Shown piece by piece: positions 1 through 4,994 of a DNA stretch of 7,331 nucleotides; within the stretch, counting starts at the first letter, position 1; every line of letters starts with the position of its first letter. A model generated the notes under the pieces. That model saw nothing but the letters and a program-made list of their open reading frames with translations, was not told the origin of the DNA and searched no databases. Source of the DNA: an uncultured Prevotellaceae bacterium (GTDB lineage: Bacteria; Bacteroidota; Bacteroidia; Bacteroidales; Bacteroidaceae). Position numbers and translations under genes: made by a program. The stretch spans positions 1-7,331 of the forward strand of contig CAMKTM010000119.1 of the NCBI GenBank assembly GCA_946415695.1, given 5' to 3'.

Positions 1-9
1 TTTCATCGC

Positions 10-38
10 TCCGCCTGCGCCTGAGGCTTGCCGAAGAA
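10..38. repeat. 29-bp GC-rich dispersed repeat, copy 1
   Basis: The unit begins TCCGCCTGCGCCTGAGGC and continues TTGCCGAAGAA. It is identical over 29 bases to 220-248, and its first half (CCGCCTGCGCCT) recurs at 7154-7165 and 7176-7187. It holds a GCCT-G-AGGC quasi-palindrome at 19-27. It lies outside any gene and looks like a member of a dispersed intergenic repeat family. Function is unknown. Confidence 0.85.
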
Positions 39-101
39 CTCACGTTAATATAATAGAAACAACGACTTGCACGAATTGGCTACGCCTTCAATTGGCAAAA
101 T

Positions 102-127
102 AATTCGTTCAATTCGTTCAATTCGTT
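102..127. repeat. 9-bp tandem repeat AATTCGTTC, about 2.9 copies
   Basis: AATTCGTTC occurs at 102-110 and 111-119, followed by AATTCGTT at 120-127. ACGAATT at 71-77 is the reverse complement of AATTCGT inside the units, so a 7-bp stem with a loop of about 24 bases is possible. AATTGGC is also repeated directly at 74-80 and 90-96. This is a short microsatellite-like array in non-coding DNA, and copy number is likely to vary between strains. Confidence 0.85.
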
Positions 128-203
128 GTTAAAAAAAGCGATTAATATATAACCACGAGTTAGACTGAGATATACTAAACAATGAATTGCCCATGCCCAC
201 TTC

Positions 204-237
204 GCCTCAGGCTTAAGCTTCCGCCTGCGCCTGAGGC
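204..237. repeat. Inverted repeat overlapping the GC-rich repeat
   Basis: GCCTCAGGC at 204-212 is the exact reverse complement of GCCTGAGGC at 229-237, leaving a 16-base loop that contains the palindrome GCTTAAGC (211-218, overlapping the left arm). The right arm belongs to copy 2 of the 29-bp repeat, so this may be one complete and one fragmentary inverted copy of the same element. A hairpin is possible in DNA or RNA. No T-tract follows directly, so it is not a standard intrinsic terminator on the plus strand. Confidence 0.7.
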
Positions 238-248
238 TTGCCGAAGAA
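220..248. repeat. 29-bp GC-rich dispersed repeat, copy 2
   Basis: This is identical to 10-38 over all 29 bases and in the same orientation, 210 bases downstream. The flanks diverge at once (C versus T before it, C versus T after it), so the repeat boundary is sharp. That argues for a discrete element rather than a large duplication. Confidence 0.85.
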
Positions 249-334
249 TTGCCATAAATTATTTTCCTCTTCCTTGCCATGGCACGAAGCAGAGGCGAGG
301 GTTTTGCGGGGGTGTTGCTGCAAAATCCTGCGTT

Positions 335-380
335 ATGTCAGTTTTTTTCTTTGCCGCAAGTGGGAGATGTCAGTTTTTTT
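335..380. promoter_or_regulatory. Direct repeat ATGTCAG-T7 upstream of the parC promoter
   Basis: ATGTCAG followed by seven T occurs at 335-348 and again at 367-380, 32 bases apart, about three helical turns, placing both on the same DNA face. The second copy ends three bases before the -7 element at 384. The pair could be a regulator site, an AT-rich upstream element that helps RNA polymerase, or simply a short duplication. The sequence repeat is certain; its role is inferred. Confidence 0.45.
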
Positions 381-383
381 GTG

Positions 384-391
384 TATATTTG
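384..391 (+). promoter_or_regulatory. Candidate Bacteroidetes -7 promoter element (TATATTTG)
   Basis: TATATTTG matches the Bacteroidetes primary sigma consensus TAnnTTTG exactly. Transcription would begin a few bases after 391, leaving a leader of roughly 45 bases before the parC start at 443. A good -33 TTTG at the usual spacing of about 20 bases is missing. The nearest is TTTG at 350-353, which is 30 bases away, so the call rests on the -7 box and its position. Confidence 0.5.
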
Positions 392-427
392 CAGTCCTGA
401 TGTAGTATAGATTATAGTGAACTCAAG

Positions 428-442
428 TTTTTTCTCTCTCTG
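428..442 (+). promoter_or_regulatory. Pyrimidine-rich leader, no Shine-Dalgarno
   Basis: The bases just before the parC ATG are an almost pure T/C tract (six T, then CT repeats), ending in G at 442. No purine-rich ribosome site is present. Initiation without Shine-Dalgarno is normal in Bacteroidota, but a pure pyrimidine tract next to the start codon is less so, and it could favour ribosomal protein S1 contacts. Confidence 0.4.
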
Positions 443-3127
443 ATGACAGACAATATAACTCCCTCCGACGGCATTACGAACCACCTGGCGAAGATGTACC
501 AGAACTGGTTCCTGGACTATGCCTCGTACGTGATACTGGAACGTGCCGTTCCGCACATTACCGACGGCTTCAAACCTGTGCAGCGCCGCATCATGCACGC
601 CATGAAGCGCATGGACGACGGCAAATACAACAAGGTGGCGAACATCGTGGGTCACACCATGCAGTTCCACCCCCATGGCGACGCAAGCATCAAGGACGCA
701 CTGGTGCAGCTGGGGCAGAAAGACCTGCTCATCGACTGCCAGGGCAACTGGGGCAACATCATCACGGGCGACGATGCGGCAGCAGGCCGATACATCGAGG
801 CAAGGCTCTCGAAATTTGCCCTCGACGTGGTGTTCAACCCCAAGACGACGGAATGGAAGTGGAGTTACGACGGCCGCAACAAGGAGCCGGTGGCGCTGCC
901 CGTGAAGTTCCCGCTTCTGCTCGCCCAGGGCGCCGAAGGCATTGCCGTGGGACTGAACTGCAAAATCCTACCCCATAACCTCGCCGAGATTTGCGACGCC
1001 GCCATCAGCCACCTGCACGGCGAGGCGTTCTCGCTCTATCCCGACTTCCCGACGGGAGGCAGCATCGACGTCTCGAGGTACAACGACGGGCAGCGCGGCG
1101 GCGTGGTGCGTGTTCGTGCAAAGATTGAGAAGCGAGACAGCAAGACGCTGGCTATCACGGAGATTCCATACGGAAAGACGACCGGAACGGCATCGAAGCC
1201 AAGCACCTTCGTCGATAGCATCCTGAAGGCCAACGAGCGCGGAAAGATAAAGATAAGGAACGTGGAGGACCTGACGGCTGCAGAAGCCGAAATACTCATC
1301 CACCTGACACCCGGAGCGTCGAGCGACAAGACCATCGACGCCCTCTATGCCTGCACGGATTGCGAGATAAGCATCTCGCCAAACTGCTGTGTCATTCAGG
1401 ACAGAAAGCCCTGCTTCCTTTCCGTGAGCGACGTGCTGAAAGCCAGTGTGGACAACACGCTGGAGCTGCTTCGGCAGGAAAGGCTTATCCGCAGAAGCGA
1501 ACTGCTGGAAAGCCTCCACTTTGCCACGCTGGAACAGATATTCATCGAAGAACGTATCTATAAGGACAAGGAGTTCGAGCAGGCCAAGACGATGGACAAG
1601 GCTTGCGAATGGATCGACGAACGCCTGACGCCCTGGTACCCGAAAATGGTGCGTGAGGTGACGAAGGACGACATCCTGCACCTGATGGACATCAAGATGG
1701 CCCGCATCCTGAAGTTCAACAAGGACAAGGCCGAGGAGAACATCGCCCGCATCAAGGAAGAGATAGAGCAGATAGAGGGGGAACTGAAGAACATGGTGGA
1801 GGTGACGTGCGACTGGTTCCGCTTCATCAAGGAAAAGTACGGGAAAGAACATCCGCGCCGCACGGAAATCCGCAACTTCGACACCATCACGGCAGCCAAA
1901 GTGGTGGAAGCCAACGAGAAACTGTTCATCAATCGCGAAGAAGGCTTCATCGGCACATCCCTGAAGCGCGATGAGTTCGTCTCGAACTGCTCGGACATCG
2001 ACGACGTCATCCTCTTCTACCGCGACGGCACGTACAAAATCGTGCGCGTGGCAGAGAAACTTTTCATCGGCGAGACAGAGCGCAGCAAACGCGACGGAAA
2101 GAAAACAGAGGTGATTCATATTGCTGTGTTCCGCAAAAACGACGAGCGCACCATCTATAACGTCGTCTATCGCGACGGCAAGTCGGGCATCAGCTACATC
2201 AAACGCTTCAACGTGACGGCCGTCATCCGCGACAAAGAATACGACTTGACCCAAGGCAACAAAGGGTCGAAAGTGCTCTATTTCTCTTCCAACCCCAATG
2301 GAGAAGCCGAAGTGATAAAGGTGCTGCTCAAGCCAAACCCGAAGCTGAAGCGTGTTTTCTTCGACGAAGACTTCAGCCAGACAGCAATAAAAGGCCGGGG
2401 CAGCCGAGGCAACATCCTGACAAAACTCGAGGTGAGCAAAGTGACGCTCAAGAGCCACGGATGCAGCACGCTGGGCGGCCTCAAAGTTTGGTTCGACGAC
2501 GACATCAAACGCCTCAATTACGACGGGCAAGGGAAGTTCCTCGGCGAGTTCAACGGCGGCGACCAAGTGCTCGTGATGCTGAACGACGGACGGTACTACC
2601 TGACAAATATTGATGTCAACAACCATTTCGAGGACAACATCTTCCGCATCGAGAAGTACGATGCAAACAAGATCTGGACGTGCATCTACTTCAACAGCGC
2701 CCAATCGGGATTTCTCTACATCAAACGCTTCCCCCTGGAAGCCACCACAAGAATGCAAAGCTTCATGGGCGAAATAGCGGCCGAGAACATTGTGCTCGTC
2801 ACAGATACGGCCTACCCAAGAGTTCTCGTCACGATGGGCGGAACCGACGACTTCCGCGACCCCATCGAGCTGGATGTCGAACAGTTTGCCCTCGTCAAGA
2901 GCTTCAAGGCTATCGGCAAACGCATCACAACCCTGCACATCGGAAAGGTCGAAGAACTAGAGCCCCTGCGATTCCCCGAAGAGAAGCAAGAAGAGAACAG
3001 CGACGAGAACAGCGACGGAGGCACCGCAAACGGCAACCCTCAAGACGAAGAGACCGACCCCTATGAAGGAAAAAGCCAGCAGGACATGGCAGACGAAATG
3101 AACGGTCAGCTCAGACTTGACTTTTGA
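443..3127 (+). CDS. parC: DNA topoisomerase IV subunit A (ParC)
   Basis: This is the cytoplasmic type IIA topoisomerase subunit that cuts and rejoins DNA, working with ParE (not in the window) to unlink daughter chromosomes. The 894-residue product starts with the conserved winged-helix block (NWFLDYASYVILERAVPHI, about residues 21-39, then DGFKPVQRR). The catalytic tyrosine is Tyr117 with Arg116 in AAGRYIEARL. HPHGD lies at 76-80, followed by Ala81 and Asp85 at the two main quinolone-contact positions. A charged helical, probably coiled-coil, stretch lies near 419-452. The C-terminal pinwheel shows SGxxYIKRF blade motifs at 581-589 and 755-763 and a degenerate GyrA box, GRGSRG (651-656). That lacks the full QRRGGRG of gyrase and favours ParC over GyrA. 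An acidic tail from about 844 ends in QLRLDF. It is longer than E. coli ParC (about 750 residues), as I recall is usual in Bacteroidetes. It heads the operon, and its stop overlaps the next start (TGATG). Confidence 0.95.
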   Translation: MTDNITPSDGITNHLAKMYQNWFLDYASYVILERAVPHITDGFKPVQRRIMHAMKRMDDGKYNKVANIVGHTMQFHPHGDASIKDALVQLGQKDLLIDCQGNWGNIITGDDAAAGRYIEARLSKFALDVVFNPKTTEWKWSYDGRNKEPVALPVKFPLLLAQGAEGIAVGLNCKILPHNLAEICDAAISHLHGEAFSLYPDFPTGGSIDVSRYNDGQRGGVVRVRAKIEKRDSKTLAITEIPYGKTTGTASKPSTFVDSILKANERGKIKIRNVEDLTAAEAEILIHLTPGASSDKTIDALYACTDCEISISPNCCVIQDRKPCFLSVSDVLKASVDNTLELLRQERLIRRSELLESLHFATLEQIFIEERIYKDKEFEQAKTMDKACEWIDERLTPWYPKMVREVTKDDILHLMDIKMARILKFNKDKAEENIARIKEEIEQIEGELKNMVEVTCDWFRFIKEKYGKEHPRRTEIRNFDTITAAKVVEANEKLFINREEGFIGTSLKRDEFVSNCSDIDDVILFYRDGTYKIVRVAEKLFIGETERSKRDGKKTEVIHIAVFRKNDERTIYNVVYRDGKSGISYIKRFNVTAVIRDKEYDLTQGNKGSKVLYFSSNPNGEAEVIKVLLKPNPKLKRVFFDEDFSQTAIKGRGSRGNILTKLEVSKVTLKSHGCSTLGGLKVWFDDDIKRLNYDGQGKFLGEFNGGDQVLVMLNDGRYYLTNIDVNNHFEDNIFRIEKYDANKIWTCIYFNSAQSGFLYIKRFPLEATTRMQSFMGEIAAENIVLVTDTAYPRVLVTMGGTDDFRDPIELDVEQFALVKSFKAIGKRITTLHIGKVEELEPLRFPEEKQEENSDENSDGGTANGNPQDEETDPYEGKSQQDMADEMNGQLRLDF

Positions 3128-3960
3128 TGACAACCAACAGCATGAGACACTTTACATCGATAGTTGCACTGCTGCTGTTTTCGGCATTCTTGTACGCCGA
3201 AGAGGATGCCTTCGAACCAATCCCCGACAGAAGCCCGATTGCAAGGTCCGTGCTTTTCGGCATCGGTCGCACCAACCAACTCGACACCTACCTCTCGCCA
3301 ATGGAATACGTCGGCCTGCAAGTGAGCTTCATGACACGACGGGAAAGGATGACTCATCTCGCCCATCGGCATATCTCTTTCCAAAGCACCCTGCAAGGTG
3401 CCTTTACGACAACAGACAACCCAGCAGAAACGGCCAACTGCCTTGGCGGCAGACTTGCATACGATGCAGGCTGGCACTATCACTTTTCACCGCTCAAGAA
3501 CCTTGATTTGAAGGCAGGCGCATTGGTCGGCACAGACCTCGGCTTCCTGTATAACAGCAGGAATGGCAACAATCCGGCTCAAGGCCATTTCAGTGCCGAC
3601 ATCTCGCTTTCCGCAGGAGCCGAGTACAACTTCAACATTCGACGCCTCAAAATGCGAGCCGGCTATCAAGCTGACTTTCCGATGATTGGGGTGATGTTCT
3701 GCCCTGAATTTGGCGAAAGTTACTACGAAATATATCAGCATGGGGCGGGGCACGACCTCATCTTTGCTCATCCCGGCAATACGCTAAGCTTTCGCGGGCT
3801 CTTGACGATGGACTTCTGCCTGCCGCGCATAACCCTTCGCATCGGATATCTCTACGACATCCGACAGGCTAACGCCCGTAGCATCAAGTATCACGACACC
3901 AGCCATTCCTTCATGTTCGGCTTCGTACGTCACTTCCAGTTGTTAAGGAAAAAACAATGA
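3127..3960 (+). CDS. Exported probable beta-barrel protein, DUF3316-like
   Basis: This is a 277-residue protein of unknown function. It resembles the DUF3316 family, which as I recall is often found next to topoisomerase IV genes in Bacteroidetes; the match is from memory of the LDTYLSPMEY-type segment (52-61) and the context. A signal peptide is clear: hydrophobic core at about 9-22 and likely cleavage after YA at 23-24, before EED. The rest has alternating polar/hydrophobic strands with aromatic girdle-like residues and ends in a strand (HSFMFGFVRHFQLL, 260-273), which suggests an outer-membrane or periplasmic barrel. I chose ATG 3127, which overlaps the parC stop by one base. ATG 3142 (272 residues) gives a tidier signal peptide and is a real alternative, and a TTG at 3124 is also in frame. 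The last bases overlap the next gene as ATGA. Confidence 0.75.
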   Translation: MTTNSMRHFTSIVALLLFSAFLYAEEDAFEPIPDRSPIARSVLFGIGRTNQLDTYLSPMEYVGLQVSFMTRRERMTHLAHRHISFQSTLQGAFTTTDNPAETANCLGGRLAYDAGWHYHFSPLKNLDLKAGALVGTDLGFLYNSRNGNNPAQGHFSADISLSAGAEYNFNIRRLKMRAGYQADFPMIGVMFCPEFGESYYEIYQHGAGHDLIFAHPGNTLSFRGLLTMDFCLPRITLRIGYLYDIRQANARSIKYHDTSHSFMFGFVRHFQLLRKKQ

Positions 3961-4994
3961 AAAGAATCTTCTATATCATAACAGCCCTTTTTGCTTTGGC
4001 ATTAGCTTCCTGCCAGCAAGGCGAATCGGATTATGACGATACGCCTAAAGGCAATCTTGATGCGCTTTGGACACTCATCGACCAGCGCTATTGCTTCCTT
4101 TCCTATAAGGAGCAGCAGCTGGGCTTCAAGTGGGCGGAACTCCACGACAAGTATCGTGCAAAGCTCAATCCCGACATGTCGCGCATGCAGCTTTTCGAGG
4201 TGCTGTGCCAAATGATTTCCGAGCTGAAGGACGGCCACGTGAACCTCTCCTCCAGCCTTGACCTCGGCAGAAACTGGTCATGGAAGGAGGACTATCCCGA
4301 GAACCTCGATACGGAACTCCGCAACAAGTATCTCGGCACGAACTATCACATCGGCAGCGGGCTGAAATACACCATTCTGCCCGACAATATCGCATACGTC
4401 GTCTATGAAAGTTTTTCGGATGCCATTGGCGAGGGGAATCTCAGCGACATGCTTTCTTTCCTCAGCTTGTGCAACGGCATGGTTCTTGACATCCGCGGCA
4501 ACAGCGGCGGAGAACTCACCAATGCAGAAATCCTGTCGAAGCGCTTCACCAACGAAAAGGTGTTGGTCGGCTACATGTCTCATAAGACAGGAACCGGACA
4601 TGACGACTTCTCGGAACCCAAAGCCGAATTCATCAGCCCGTCGAATAGCATAAGATGGCAAAAGCCTGTTGTCCTGATTGTCAACCGCTCGTGCTACAGT
4701 GCAGCCAACATTTTCGTTCGCAACATGAAGGAGATGCCGCTCGTTACCGTTATTGGCGACCAGACGGGCGGCGGTTCGGGACTGCCTTTCTCCAGCGAAC
4801 TGCCAATAGGGTGGAGCGTACGGTTTAGCGCAAGCCCCTCTTTCGATGCACGGATGCAGCAAATAGAGTTCGGCATAATGCCCGACATCCCGACTTCCTT
4901 GGACGAAGCCCTCGCCCTTCAAGGCATAGACTCCATGATAGAAAAGGCAAGACAGATTCTCTCTGGAAGCTCGAAAGAAACTACAGAACAATGA
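3957..4994 (+). CDS. S41 family serine peptidase, lipoprotein
   Basis: This is a 345-residue envelope peptidase of the tail-specific/tricorn-like S41 family. The first 19 residues form a lipoprotein signal with lipobox LASC, so Cys19 should be lipidated and the protein membrane-anchored. Residues 34-95 (DALWTLIDQRYCFL to ELKDGHVNL) resemble the tricorn C1-type N-terminal domain, with His94 a candidate catalytic residue. The peptidase core includes NIAYVVYESF (144-153), GMVLDIRGNSGG (174-185), and VNRSCYSAAN (242-251) with probable nucleophile Ser248. It continues with GDQTGGGSG (267-275), where Glu281 is a possible further catalytic residue, and ends with GIMPDIP (306-312). I see no clear PDZ domain; the 100-140 stretch seems too short for one. 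The start overlaps the upstream stop (ATGA), preceded by AAGGA (3945-3949), so translational coupling is likely. The substrate is unknown. Confidence 0.88.
   Translation: MKRIFYIITALFALALASCQQGESDYDDTPKGNLDALWTLIDQRYCFLSYKEQQLGFKWAELHDKYRAKLNPDMSRMQLFEVLCQMISELKDGHVNLSSSLDLGRNWSWKEDYPENLDTELRNKYLGTNYHIGSGLKYTILPDNIAYVVYESFSDAIGEGNLSDMLSFLSLCNGMVLDIRGNSGGELTNAEILSKRFTNEKVLVGYMSHKTGTGHDDFSEPKAEFISPSNSIRWQKPVVLIVNRSCYSAANIFVRNMKEMPLVTVIGDQTGGGSGLPFSSELPIGWSVRFSASPSFDARMQQIEFGIMPDIPTSLDEALALQGIDSMIEKARQILSGSSKETTEQ

Larger units (their letters stand above)
1..442. other. Intergenic region upstream of parC, no gene
   Basis: This stretch holds no gene I can support. The open frames across it are short, are built partly from the repeats, and resemble nothing I know. 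It contains two copies of a GC-rich 29-bp repeat, a 9-bp tandem repeat, a GCCTCAGGC/GCCTGAGGC inverted repeat, a perfect TGCCATGGCA palindrome (275-284), a weak TTTTGC/GCAAAA stem (302-307 with 320-325), a duplicated ATGTCAG-T7 element and a candidate promoter. It is visibly more AT-rich than the genes except inside the GC-rich repeats. No tRNA, rRNA or riboswitch fold is apparent by eye. Confidence 0.8.

Noticed and set aside
182..400. 72-residue plus-strand frame upstream of parC
   Set aside because: It runs through the GC-rich repeat and the candidate promoter and has no family resemblance or start signal.
968..2938. 656-residue open frame on the minus strand, antisense to parC
   Set aside because: It is codon-aligned with parC, so its stops would need sense codons TTA, CTA or TCA, which this GC-rich gene rarely uses. 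The peptide has no recognisable motif. It is a codon-bias shadow.
443..3127. GyrA rather than ParC
   Set aside because: The GyrA box is degenerate (GRGSRG), and the N-terminal block and long acidic tail match what I know of Bacteroidetes ParC.
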